Positions 35,048 through 43,616 of a stretch of DNA of 64,000 nt are shown in pieces. Within the stretch, counting starts at the first letter, position 1, and the number at the start of each line of letters is the position of its first letter. The notes below the pieces were generated by a model. It searched no databases. It saw nothing but the letters and a program-made list of their open reading frames with translations, and was not told where the DNA came from. This stretch comes from an uncultured Bacteroidales bacterium (GTDB lineage: Bacteria > Bacteroidota > Bacteroidia > Bacteroidales > Bacteroidaceae): the NCBI GenBank assembly GCA_902800305.1, contig CADCDP010000030.1, forward strand, positions 1-64,000, given 5' to 3'. The position numbers were made by a program, and so were the translations under genes.

Positions 35048-35142
35048 CGTGGGGCTTTCAGCGTTGCTCGGTTTAGACAAGCAGGGCAATGCGAAGGCCT
35101 TCAGAATGTGGAATCGGGCAAAGGGCTGGCTCCACGTTTTTT
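35048..35142 (+). ncRNA. Candidate structured RNA with terminator-like 3' end
   Basis: GGCTTTC (35053-35059) pairs with GAAGGCC (35093-35099), and GCGTTGCTC (35061-35069) with GGGCAATGC (35084-35092), forming one ~16-bp hairpin with a single bulged A and a 14-nt loop. An outer helix, CGTGG (35048-35052) with CCACG (35132-35136), closes the element and is followed at once by T6 (35137-35142). That is the layout of a small RNA ending in a terminator. It starts 208 nt before the GrpE-like gene. A 72-aa open frame across it is the alternative. No promoter of the usual type is visible just upstream. Confidence 0.45.
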
Positions 35143-35255
35143 ATATATGTATGTCAATTAACCTAAATCAAAATTTCTGCTGTGGGAGCTGGGCAGATAC
35201 AACAATAAGTGGGAAACAAACGTATATAAGGTAACAATCTAAAATTGAAAGTACA

Positions 35256-36206
35256 ATGGAAACAGTAACATTAAAATCTATTTTTGAGAGTAACAAAGAG
35301 GAACTCGCTACAAAATTGGCAAAACTATCATTGCCTAAAGATTCTGAGTTGATACAACAGACTGTGACTGATTTTCTTGGCAATTTGTTTGAAAACGAAG
35401 GAACGTATCGCCAGAATCTAACACAGTCAGAAGATTACATTCTCCAAGCTGCAATGTCTTTTCTGAATGCACAACAGGCTATGGTTAGTGAATTTGCCTC
35501 TATAAATAAGAACAGTGTAGAGAAAGACAAGCCAAAACAGATTCATGTGAATGAGACACCACCATCAAATTCATTGAAAAAAGAAGCCCCTCTGATTATT
35601 GGAGGCACTAGCGTAGGTGGTGTAGCAGGTGCCTTGTGGTTAGGTTCATGGGGGGCTGTCTTTGGTGCAATTGCAGGAACTGCATTAGCTCTTTACTACT
35701 ACACATCAACCCCGAAACCGACGAAAAAGGCTACTTCCCAATCTCCCAGAACAGATGTGTCAATTAAAAAGGAAGAAAAGGACGGCAAAATAGATATTGA
35801 GAAATTCCTTGGACTTTTAGGTAGTATCTGCGATAGCGTTGATTCACTTGTCTTGACTTTCCGTGCCCAGATCAATAGGGTTGTTGAGAAATATGAAAAT
35901 CAGGAAAAGCCAATATTTGAAAAAGAATATGGGGTTCTTCTTGATAGCATACAGTCATTATTAGGTGTTTGCTATCAGCCAATGGATGAGAAATGGCAGA
36001 AGAAAGTGAAATCTCGTATTGAAGAATTAGCAGAGTCGTTGGAAAATTACAATTTGGAAGTTGTAATGTATGATGAATCTAACAGCCAGTATTTTGAGGT
36101 GATTGAGACTGAGAACGCAACTTCTCCATCAGTTTCACTCCCTGCTATTATTAAAAATGGAGCCGTAATTAGAAAAGGTAAAGTATTTGTAAAGAAGTCG
36201 GTATAA
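35256..36206 (+). CDS. Membrane-anchored GrpE-like protein, first gene of the Hsp70/HerA operon
   Basis: 316 aa. Residues 1-85 are helical and charged. A Gly-rich hydrophobic hairpin spans about 111-147 (GGTSVGGVAGALWLGSWGAV...). A Lys/Ser linker leads to a C-terminal region (about 185-316) with a long helix (FRAQINRVVEKYE) and then a short beta-rich end, NLEVVMYDESNSQYFEVIE ... GAVIRKGKVFVKKSV. The latter follows the pattern of the GrpE beta-wing and closing strand (x-G-x-V-x-R-x-G-K-V). Because an Hsp70-like ATPase follows 40 nt later, I infer a dedicated nucleotide-exchange factor tethered to the membrane. The resemblance is weak and needs structure comparison. Confidence 0.55.
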   Translation: METVTLKSIFESNKEELATKLAKLSLPKDSELIQQTVTDFLGNLFENEGTYRQNLTQSEDYILQAAMSFLNAQQAMVSEFASINKNSVEKDKPKQIHVNETPPSNSLKKEAPLIIGGTSVGGVAGALWLGSWGAVFGAIAGTALALYYYTSTPKPTKKATSQSPRTDVSIKKEEKDGKIDIEKFLGLLGSICDSVDSLVLTFRAQINRVVEKYENQEKPIFEKEYGVLLDSIQSLLGVCYQPMDEKWQKKVKSRIEELAESLENYNLEVVMYDESNSQYFEVIETENATSPSVSLPAIIKNGAVIRKGKVFVKKSV

Positions 36207-36246
36207 TAATAATTGAGATTATAAGTTTCTGAAAGAAATATTAAAT

Positions 36247-38547
36247 ATGGAACAGAATAATAAAGAAGACTTAATTCTTGATGTTATTTCTTTTGCTTTG
36301 GAGAAAATGGTAAATTTTGGTTGCTCTTACCATTATGTTGGTTTAGATGTGTTTGCTAATAAAACCAAAGTCAAAGAAGCCTTGAATGAGAAGTTCGGTC
36401 TTTCTCTTTCCGAGTCCTCCTTAAATTTCGATACCATCCAACAACTTGTGGACTTTATTAAACCACAAATAGGCACGGATGTTTCCAAATCCGTTATGCA
36501 AGATGAAGTCCAGGTGTCTAACAATTCTGAATCCCTAAATGAAAATAGTAATAAATTAATTATCAAAAGTACAATGAGCAAGAAATATAAATGGGCGATT
36601 ACACCAGATAAAACAAAGCATCAATATGTTATAGGAATAGACTTCGGTCATGGTGAGACATCGGCGGCCTATTGCGCGATTGGCTGGGATGTTAGTAAAG
36701 GACAACTATCAAGTGTCAAGGATATAGATTTTGGAAGTAACACCAAGGTTATTCCTTCTGCCATTAGTATCACGAAAGACGGTAAAACCTATATTGGTGA
36801 TGCCGCATTTCTCCCAGAAGTTTTGAATAAAGCGGAAGCTAAAGTATGCTTCAAGAAGAAACCTGTAAATATTGAAGGAGCAGCAGAAAAATTGATGACT
36901 CGTTTTATGAAAGAAGTCTATAATGCTATTCGGGAGCGGAACAGTGCATTATTCACTGAAGGGAATCATTTGGTGTATATTGCAACTCCCTCTGGTTGGG
37001 ACGAGACGGCCAAAGATCTTTATGGTCAGATGGCAACGAATGCCGGACTTCCAATGGGTGGTATAACATCAGAATCAAGAGCAGCCTTTATAAAAGCACA
37101 ACAAGATCCAGATTCTGGTCTGCCACAATACATTGACAAAGGCGCTATCGTCTTTGATATGGGCTCTTCTACTCTTGATTTTACATATCTGACTCGTGAC
37201 AATGTGAATCCTATTGATTGGGGCGAAGAATGCGGTGCATCAAAGGTTGAGAAGATTATCTATGCCAGTAAGAGAGACGCTAATGAAGAGATTCTAGATT
37301 TCGAAAAAAAATATCCTAATCTTGTTGATGCCTTGCTCTTCGAGGCACGAAAGGCTAAAGAAAAAGTGTATTTCCATCCTGACATGCCTTGTCGTATTAC
37401 TGTCAATTTTGAAGAAATTGTTGATGACGAAGAGTTCGAGGACACCAAAATGAAATTCAAGTATCAGCCAGGTGAACTAAATCAGATGCTTGAAGAGAAG
37501 GGCTATATCAGTGCTATCCGCAATGCTATGATGATTTTCAAAAACGAAAAGATAGCTGGTAAGCCTATACATGTGGCATTCTTAACTGGTGGCGCAAGCA
37601 GAATGGACTTCATTAAAGACTTGGTGAAGGAATGTTGGGGACTTCCAGATGACAGAATCTACCGCGACCAGGATCCCTCTCTTACCATATCACAGGGAGT
37701 AGCCGTATTAGGACGTGGAGACATTCGTACAGGTGGTACAGAAAACACAAAAGACATGCTTGAAGAAATTATTGGAAATGCAAAAGACATCTTCACTCCA
37801 TTTGCCGAAGCACTGACGGCTAAAGTCTCTGATGAAATGCAACGTTCTGTAATAACGGCATTTACTGAATTTAAAGATAGTCAGAGTGATGTCTCTCTCA
37901 ATGACTTAAAGGATAGAATAGGACAATGGATAGAAAATGACACAAACAACATAGGCGAATGGGCAACAGAATGTTATCAACAGACATTTGAAGAGAAAAC
38001 AGCAGGAATTCGTGAAAAACTTGATAGTATTGTTGGTGAATTTTCCAATACAGGTGTAAAAATGGGCAGTGTTGGGAATGTATCACTTACTTTGCCACAA
38101 CTTGATATGCATGAGATAACGATGCAAATGGAGGAAGTTGGTGCCTCTTTTGCGGCAGAAGCAGGTTCCATTTCTGAAACCGTAGCAGGTATTGCTATTA
38201 GTGGTGTTGTGGGTTTTGGTTTGGGGATGCTTTTGGGAGGCCCATTAGCATGGATTCTTTTGGGAAGTTATTATGTCGGGAAATGGCTGTTTGGTAAAGA
38301 AGAGACTGAAGAACAAAAGAAAGAAAAAGCTATGGCGAAAGATTTAGATAAATCAGCTAGACAGCAGATATATGACACTTTCTTTGCAGAAAAATGGAAT
38401 GAGGTTGAATGTAAAATAGCTAACAATGTACGTCAGGCTATATTTGGAAATGCATCTCTAAGAAATCGAATTAACGAACAAAGTAGTCAAGTTATTCGTG
38501 AATATGCGCAAGAGTGTATAAATCAAACCCGCCTAATGGTTGAGTAA
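36247..38547 (+). CDS. Hsp70-like ATPase with N-terminal extension and C-terminal membrane hairpin
   Basis: 766 aa. The actin-like ATPase core carries phosphate-1 motif IGIDFGHGETSAA (129-141), ATPSGWD (about 245), phosphate-2 motif FDMGSSTLDF (D304) and the adenosine motif FLTGGASRMDF (G448-G449). A 125-residue N-terminal extension looks like an acyl-carrier-like helical bundle. No canonical peptide-binding beta-sandwich is visible after the core. Instead a helical region (500-640) runs into a Gly-rich hydrophobic hairpin (642-682) and a charged tail. It is probably a membrane-bound Hsp70 relative working with the GrpE-like protein upstream and the HerA-like ATPase downstream. Its stop overlaps the next start by 8 nt. 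GC is low compared with regions to the right. Confidence 0.85.
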   Translation: MEQNNKEDLILDVISFALEKMVNFGCSYHYVGLDVFANKTKVKEALNEKFGLSLSESSLNFDTIQQLVDFIKPQIGTDVSKSVMQDEVQVSNNSESLNENSNKLIIKSTMSKKYKWAITPDKTKHQYVIGIDFGHGETSAAYCAIGWDVSKGQLSSVKDIDFGSNTKVIPSAISITKDGKTYIGDAAFLPEVLNKAEAKVCFKKKPVNIEGAAEKLMTRFMKEVYNAIRERNSALFTEGNHLVYIATPSGWDETAKDLYGQMATNAGLPMGGITSESRAAFIKAQQDPDSGLPQYIDKGAIVFDMGSSTLDFTYLTRDNVNPIDWGEECGASKVEKIIYASKRDANEEILDFEKKYPNLVDALLFEARKAKEKVYFHPDMPCRITVNFEEIVDDEEFEDTKMKFKYQPGELNQMLEEKGYISAIRNAMMIFKNEKIAGKPIHVAFLTGGASRMDFIKDLVKECWGLPDDRIYRDQDPSLTISQGVAVLGRGDIRTGGTENTKDMLEEIIGNAKDIFTPFAEALTAKVSDEMQRSVITAFTEFKDSQSDVSLNDLKDRIGQWIENDTNNIGEWATECYQQTFEEKTAGIREKLDSIVGEFSNTGVKMGSVGNVSLTLPQLDMHEITMQMEEVGASFAAEAGSISETVAGIAISGVVGFGLGMLLGGPLAWILLGSYYVGKWLFGKEETEEQKKEKAMAKDLDKSARQQIYDTFFAEKWNEVECKIANNVRQAIFGNASLRNRINEQSSQVIREYAQECINQTRLMVE

Positions 38548-41287
38548 TATGGAGAATGCACCTTCATTGGCAGACAATACATTAAAGATGTATGCTGCCT
38601 CGGCAATGGCTCAGACGCTTTCGTTCTGTATGGAACGAAAATATCTTGAAAAGATTGACAACAATGATTTGAACTCGCTATTCAGCTTGCGAGAAATCGA
38701 AATCACCTCAAAAGCCTCTGTATCGTGGATTGAGATAAGCCAGATAGGTATGCCCATCAAGAATGATGCCACGGAATGTTTCACTGCAATGCAGAAGATT
38801 CTTTATTCTTGTTTCATGCCCCAGGAAACACAATTACTTTTTCTGATAGTCAAGGATAACGGAATCAACAAGATGTATCTTGGCGTACGTCCATCTGGTA
38901 ATTGTGTAAAACAAAATGTTACACGCTATCTTAATGACTTTATCAAGGGTTCATGGCCTGGGCTTCAAAGCAGGGTCATAAAGGACGCGGAAAACGAAGA
39001 TGCACTGAAAAACTTTTCTAAGAATATTGAAAGTGAAAAGTGGGACTATATCTATGCGTTGACAGGAATACCATCAATGGAAAGCCAGTACAAGTCAACT
39101 TACCCTGCCACAATAGACAAACTAATGGCTGGTATGAATCAATCGAAAAGCTATGCTTATTTGGTTGTAGCAGACCCCATCACAAGTAATGATGTTGATA
39201 GAATGCTCTATCAATGCAGGGAAATGAACGGACAGGCGGAGTCCTTAAAGTCTTTCAATATATCTGAAGGAATGACAAAGGGACTGTCGCGTTCTGTCAC
39301 AGACGGGACGAACTGGAATCATACTGATGGAACCAGCGCTTCAAAAAGCGGTAAAGATTGGGCTGGAGCGTGGAACAAAATAAAAGGAAGTGCTGGATTG
39401 GGATTGGTTATAGGCGGTGTTGCTGTGGCAGCAGGGGTGGCATTTCCACCCGCAGCAGCTGCAATGTCCGCATTAGCTTCATCGGTTGGAGCAACAGGAG
39501 CTATAACAGCAGGGAACGCTCTTCTGGGACTTATGGGAAATAAGACAACAGGAGAGTCCCATTCCGATAGTTATGGGGGGGCGCACTCAATAACAGAAGG
39601 AATGAGCGAGAGCCAGTCTCAGACAGTTAGCCACAATGTAGTTAACAAACATATAGAGGCTGTATCTGAACATCTTTTCTATCATAGCAAAAGATTTGAA
39701 ACTGGCAAGGCCATCGGAATGTGGCAAGTCGGTGCCTATCTTTTAGCGGAGAAAGAATCTGACATCAAAGGCGGGTCGATGCAATTGCGTTCAATACTCA
39801 GCGGACAGGAGTCAATTTATGAACCTATCCGTATTACAGACATCAGTAATGTTGTCAATGCTCGGAATTCCTTTGGCCAGCTTCAAGCACCTATCATAAG
39901 TGTGGATGTAGCTGCGACAAACAAACCATTTGCTCATCCGTTAGGTGATAACTACGTGGAAATGAAAACCGTTCTGACTACCAAAGAATTATCATACCTG
40001 ATAAATTTTCCTTTGCGGTCGGTTCCTGGTATTAGTGTCATTGAAAGTTCGCCTGAATTTAGCTTAAACAAAGAAAATGTTGAATCTGTTAACCCTATAT
40101 CATTTGGGAAACTTCTTTACGGCGGTTCTGACACAAATATCCCCTACTATATTCACAAAGGTCTGCTGTCTCGTCATACACTTGTTTCTGGTATAAACGG
40201 TAGTGGTAAGACGAATACAATTCAAGCCATTCTTAATAACATGGAAGAAATACCGTTCTTAGTGATAGAGCCTGCTAAGACAGAATATGTGGATTGGGCG
40301 TTGGACTATAATAAAAAGCACCCAGACAAACCTATAGACATCTATATACCTGGTTGTAAAAAGTATAAAGGTGATTTTGTCCCCAAAGCACTTCGTCTAA
40401 ATCCCTTTGAATTGGTTTGGCTGAATAAAGACCAAGAAGTGAATGTACTGACACACATTGACCGCTTGAAGTCAACATTTGCTTCTGCGTTCCCCATGTA
40501 TGATATTCTTCCTGTGCTTATGGAGGATCTAATCTATACGGTTTATCAGCAGAAATCTACAGACTGGCTTAATAGCGAACCTATATATGGTAAGACAATG
40601 TTCCCGACGTTAAACAGCATGAGCGTTTGTGTTGACCAGGTGATAGAACATCGTCAGTATGAAGATAAGGTGCAGCGTAACATGAAAGCCTGTCTCAACA
40701 CCCGAATAGACAGCCTAAAACGAGGTTGGAAGGGCGAAATGCTGAATACTACGAAATCTACAGCATGGAAAGATTTATTCCAGGGCAGATGTGTCGTAAA
40801 TCTATCGTATGTTGGTGATGATGTTGACAAGGCTTTCTTTATGGCTTTGCTCCTACAGTTCCTCTATGAGTATCGTTCAGGCCAAGCAGAAATCGGAGAA
40901 GTTGACTATAACGAGAATGGTTGCAAGCATTTGACTGTCATCGAGGAGGCACACCGAGTAATGTCAAGATGTGAGAACCAAGAATTGCCCCAATATAAAT
41001 CGGCCATGATGTTCAGCAATATGCTATCTGAAATCAGAGCCTACGGAGAAGGGTTAATTCTTGTAGATCAAGTGCCAACCAGATTGATTCCAGATGCTAT
41101 CAAGAACACGAACTTGAAAATCACTCACAGGCTTGTCGCAGAAGATGACTGCAAAGCTATCGGTGAATCAATGGGATTGAATGACGAGCAGCGTAAGGTG
41201 ATACCTAAACTTCTGACAGGACAGTGTATAGTTTCCAGTTCACTATCGACTTCAACTTATTGGGTTAAAGCAGACAAAGTAAAATGA
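38540..41287 (+). CDS. HerA/VirB4-type ATPase with membrane insert (915 aa)
   Basis: A Walker A motif, GINGSGKT, is at 551-558, and Walker B, TVIEEAH, at 799-805. Between them are long helicase/translocase segments (FLVIEPAKTEYVDWAL, SYVGDDVDKAFFMALLLQFL), and after Walker B come GEGLILVDQVPTRLIPDAIK and a sensor-like TNLKITHRL. This is the DUF87/HerA-VirB4 group, hexameric pumps of DNA or protein. The N-terminal 270 residues are of unknown fold. A Gly/Ala-rich hydrophobic stretch (285-333) is flanked by Ser/His-rich linkers such as GESHSDSYGGAHS. It is likely anchored to the membrane with the two proteins before it. Cargo is unknown. Confidence 0.85.
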   Translation: MSNMENAPSLADNTLKMYAASAMAQTLSFCMERKYLEKIDNNDLNSLFSLREIEITSKASVSWIEISQIGMPIKNDATECFTAMQKILYSCFMPQETQLLFLIVKDNGINKMYLGVRPSGNCVKQNVTRYLNDFIKGSWPGLQSRVIKDAENEDALKNFSKNIESEKWDYIYALTGIPSMESQYKSTYPATIDKLMAGMNQSKSYAYLVVADPITSNDVDRMLYQCREMNGQAESLKSFNISEGMTKGLSRSVTDGTNWNHTDGTSASKSGKDWAGAWNKIKGSAGLGLVIGGVAVAAGVAFPPAAAAMSALASSVGATGAITAGNALLGLMGNKTTGESHSDSYGGAHSITEGMSESQSQTVSHNVVNKHIEAVSEHLFYHSKRFETGKAIGMWQVGAYLLAEKESDIKGGSMQLRSILSGQESIYEPIRITDISNVVNARNSFGQLQAPIISVDVAATNKPFAHPLGDNYVEMKTVLTTKELSYLINFPLRSVPGISVIESSPEFSLNKENVESVNPISFGKLLYGGSDTNIPYYIHKGLLSRHTLVSGINGSGKTNTIQAILNNMEEIPFLVIEPAKTEYVDWALDYNKKHPDKPIDIYIPGCKKYKGDFVPKALRLNPFELVWLNKDQEVNVLTHIDRLKSTFASAFPMYDILPVLMEDLIYTVYQQKSTDWLNSEPIYGKTMFPTLNSMSVCVDQVIEHRQYEDKVQRNMKACLNTRIDSLKRGWKGEMLNTTKSTAWKDLFQGRCVVNLSYVGDDVDKAFFMALLLQFLYEYRSGQAEIGEVDYNENGCKHLTVIEEAHRVMSRCENQELPQYKSAMMFSNMLSEIRAYGEGLILVDQVPTRLIPDAIKNTNLKITHRLVAEDDCKAIGESMGLNDEQRKVIPKLLTGQCIVSSSLSTSTYWVKADKVK

Positions 41288-41294
41288 GTATGCC

Positions 41295-42359
41295 ATGATA
41301 GAAGAATATGAAGATATAACGCTGAAGGAAAGTTCCGAACAGACTGACGAACTAACACGCCTCAGTGATAGTCAGCAAGCCTATTTGAAGGAGGTGAATG
41401 TGCCTTCAGAAGATTGGGCAAAAATGACTGATGAACAGAAATCAGACCATTTGGATATTGTTCAAGCCCGCATCGAGGAACTAAAAGTTGACAATCTGGG
41501 AAAAAATCTTCTCTCACCAGAAATGATTGAGGATTTAAAGAGAAGGCTCGAAGCTCCCAATGACATGATTCAGATAGAACGGGTTTCCGACGTACTTGCG
41601 AATTGTGAAGAAATAAGGTTTGAGAACTGGCGACATCTTGAAAGAAATGAGAAAGTTGACGTTCTTAACCAACTTGAAACCAAAATCGCAAGTATTGAAC
41701 ACAGACCGCCATGTCCTATTACCGCTGTAAAGCTGAAATCAGGATTGTGGGGAGGATATAACCCTGTTACGAAGACCATTGATATTAACCGAGACTATAT
41801 TGATAAATCGGGAAAAGATTATTATTTCTATTCTGAGATAATTGATACTCTCGTACATGAAGGACGTCATGCTTACCAAGACTATAATGTAAACGAAAGA
41901 ATAGTACATCCACGTCATAGTGAAGTGGAAAGTTGGTCGGATACAATGGCTGGCGGCAAGTGGGGCTATTGGGCTGACTGTTCGAACGAGTTAGGACAAC
42001 GCCTATATGAACAACAGTCCGTAGAAATAGATGCCCGTAATTTTGCTGCGGATGTTATTTCGAGAATGGAAAATAAGATTGAAGAAGGAAGTGGTCATAC
42101 AATGGCAAAGAGCATTTCCTTTGAAGGATCCAATGATTCGAGGGATATATCAAAGTCTGAACTGCTTTCGGAACTCAATTCTAACCACATCTACCCAGGC
42201 ACTGTTTATACAGATAATCTTTGGGGAGGATTGGATTCTTTCTCTGGTAATCGTGTCCGTGATGCTATAAATAGGGCAAGAGATAACGGAAGTATCTCTG
42301 ATAGCACCTACAAGCATTTAATTGATAAGTTAAAGCAAGCATGTCATCACCAAGCATAA
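41295..42359 (+). CDS. Zincin-like HExxH metallopeptidase-domain protein, possible effector
   Basis: 354 aa. The N-terminal half is acidic and helical (1-130). A catalytic-looking block follows: YNPVTKTIDINRDYI, then LVHEGRHAYQDY with H188-E189-x-x-H192, and a downstream Glu in VEIDARNFA (E244) as candidate third zinc ligand. This pattern is seen in zincin domains of bacterial toxins and effectors. The last 80 residues contain an unrelated helical segment. No signal peptide is present, so it acts in the cytoplasm or is exported by a dedicated machine. It follows the ATPase after 7 nt; two small genes follow. An effector with nearby immunity proteins is one reading, but a processing peptidase of the system is equally possible. 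Confidence 0.65.
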   Translation: MIEEYEDITLKESSEQTDELTRLSDSQQAYLKEVNVPSEDWAKMTDEQKSDHLDIVQARIEELKVDNLGKNLLSPEMIEDLKRRLEAPNDMIQIERVSDVLANCEEIRFENWRHLERNEKVDVLNQLETKIASIEHRPPCPITAVKLKSGLWGGYNPVTKTIDINRDYIDKSGKDYYFYSEIIDTLVHEGRHAYQDYNVNERIVHPRHSEVESWSDTMAGGKWGYWADCSNELGQRLYEQQSVEIDARNFAADVISRMENKIEEGSGHTMAKSISFEGSNDSRDISKSELLSELNSNHIYPGTVYTDNLWGGLDSFSGNRVRDAINRARDNGSISDSTYKHLIDKLKQACHHQA

Positions 42360-42361
42360 AA

Positions 42362-42655
42362 ATGAAGATTATGAATACAGAAATAATAAAAGAAATCCTG
42401 TTGCAACGAGGCTATAATGAACGTAATGCAGAGATAGCCTCAAAGGAATTGATGGATATATCGGAGAAACTGACTCCTATTCTGGAGGAATGGCTAAATG
42501 ATGAAAATTGTCAGAAAGACTATTCGGTAGAAGGTCATTCTATTCAAGAGTTTTTAGAGGATGGTATGAAATACCCTGCTGCTGTTTTGACAATGGATTG
42601 GTTAATTAAGGATCCACAAGTTGCATTAAAAAGTCTAACTAAAGGTAATAGATGA
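42362..42655 (+). CDS. Small helical protein downstream of the zincin gene
   Basis: 97 aa from the ATG at 42362 (MKIMNTEIIKEILLQRGYNE); an earlier ATG at 42341 would overlap the zincin gene by 19 nt and add seven residues. It is helical and acidic: LMDISEKLTPILEEWLND, then GHSIQEFLEDG and AAVLTMDWLIKDPQVALKSL. I recognise no family. Size, charge and place right after a putative toxin-like protein fit an immunity protein, which is inference only. Confidence 0.6.
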   Translation: MKIMNTEIIKEILLQRGYNERNAEIASKELMDISEKLTPILEEWLNDENCQKDYSVEGHSIQEFLEDGMKYPAAVLTMDWLIKDPQVALKSLTKGNR

Positions 42656-42656
42656 T

Positions 42657-42884
42657 ATGGCTACATTTATGATAACTCCCAAGCATACCATCCCTTTATC
42701 GGGAGGCAATAGAATGGAGAAGGGAATACCACCAATTATCATTCCCTTACCATATAATATGAAACCTTTTGAGTCGCCAAGTAATAAAGCTAAAGTTATG
42801 GAGATATTAGAACGTAATGGTTATGATTTCAAGGGATTTGAGAGTTATTTGTCGAATGGACATTTTACTGTAACTAAAATGTAG
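42657..42884 (+). CDS. Small protein of unknown function (75 aa)
   Basis: Starts one base after the stop of the previous gene, so it is translationally coupled. The N-terminal part is Pro-rich (GIPPIIIPLPYNMKP); the second half is a short helix with KVMEILERNGYDFKG and a strand FTVTKM. The motif ERNGYD-F-KGF resembles QRGYNERN in the preceding small protein, hinting at a shared helix-turn design. There is no named family. It is the last intact gene of the operon. Confidence 0.55.
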   Translation: MATFMITPKHTIPLSGGNRMEKGIPPIIIPLPYNMKPFESPSNKAKVMEILERNGYDFKGFESYLSNGHFTVTKM

Positions 42885-43018
42885 AATTCATCGGGAAGCA
42901 TAAGTTGGCTGAGGTGGAATCTAATCAAGCATATAAATTGAAAGACTCTCAACCTTCTTCAAATTACCGAATCAAAGGTAAAGATATTCATCCCATATCA
43001 GAATGGCAAGGTTCCTGA
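42878..43018 (+). pseudogene. Possible remnant coding fragment after the operon
   Basis: A start-less open frame of 46 codons reads VEFIGKHKLAEVESNQAYKL, then KDSQPSSNYRIKGKDIHPIS, ending in TGA at 43016-43018. Composition looks coding, but there is no ATG, and a stop precedes it directly. It could be the tail of another small gene whose front was lost. The rest of 43019-43112 is non-coding. Confidence 0.3.
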
Positions 43019-43112
43019 TACATTCGCCCAGGACAGCATTACCCCCCCGTCCTAATTTTGTCCTGTTGTCGCCATAAATAGCCCTGCTTTGTTATGATGA
43101 ATTTTGGTAGTG

Positions 43113-43616
43113 TCATTGCTTCACAGCTTTAGGAGTCCAGTTCTTTAAAAAGCGCAGCACTTTCTCCTGATTGTAGCCTTTTCCCTCTTCCAAGAAGCTC
43201 GAATCCTGAATATGGAGAACTCTGCCTTCTTCATCAAGTACCACAAACACAGGGAATCCGAAACGTGCAGGGTTGTTCAGACGTTCCAGCATGGCATTTG
43301 CCAACTGCATCTTTTCCTCTCCCTCTGACTTCCGTGGATTGTAGTTCACATGGATATAGACAAAGCTCTCGTCAATGACATTGCTGATGGTGGTGTCTTT
43401 CGTGATGAAGTCAGCAAACCGCAAGCACCAGGGACACCAGTTACCACCCAACTGACAGATAACGAACTTTCCTTCAGACTTAGCTTTCACTAATGCTTGG
43501 TCTATCTGCTCGATGGGGTTGATGTCCTCGTTATAGACCTTCTTCAATGCTGTCTGAGCGTTCAACGTCAGGGCAAAAAATATGGTCAACAATGGTATTA
43601 TCACTATCTTCTTCAT
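43113..43616 (-). CDS. Secreted thioredoxin-fold protein
   Basis: 167 aa from the ATG at 43616. The start MKKIVIIPLLTIFFALTLNA is a clear signal peptide. A TATTTTTG -7-like box at 43658-43651 lies upstream of this ATG, and the extra upstream codons look non-coding. The thioredoxin motif is NWCPWCLRF (C61, C64), with RFGFPVFVVLDEEG as the cis-Pro strand. Family members in Bacteroidetes act in periplasmic disulfide or thiol chemistry. It stands alone and points toward the end of the Hsp70/HerA operon. Confidence 0.85.
   Translation of the reverse strand: MKKIVIIPLLTIFFALTLNAQTALKKVYNEDINPIEQIDQALVKAKSEGKFVICQLGGNWCPWCLRFADFITKDTTISNVIDESFVYIHVNYNPRKSEGEEKMQLANAMLERLNNPARFGFPVFVVLDEEGRVLHIQDSSFLEEGKGYNQEKVLRFLKNWTPKAVKQ

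Noticed and set aside
35016..35234. A 72-aa frame over the hairpin element
   Set aside because: Kept only as an alternative. It lacks a ribosome-binding site, and the stems with wobble pairs plus the T-run explain the sequence better. It could still be real if homologues show codon-level conservation.
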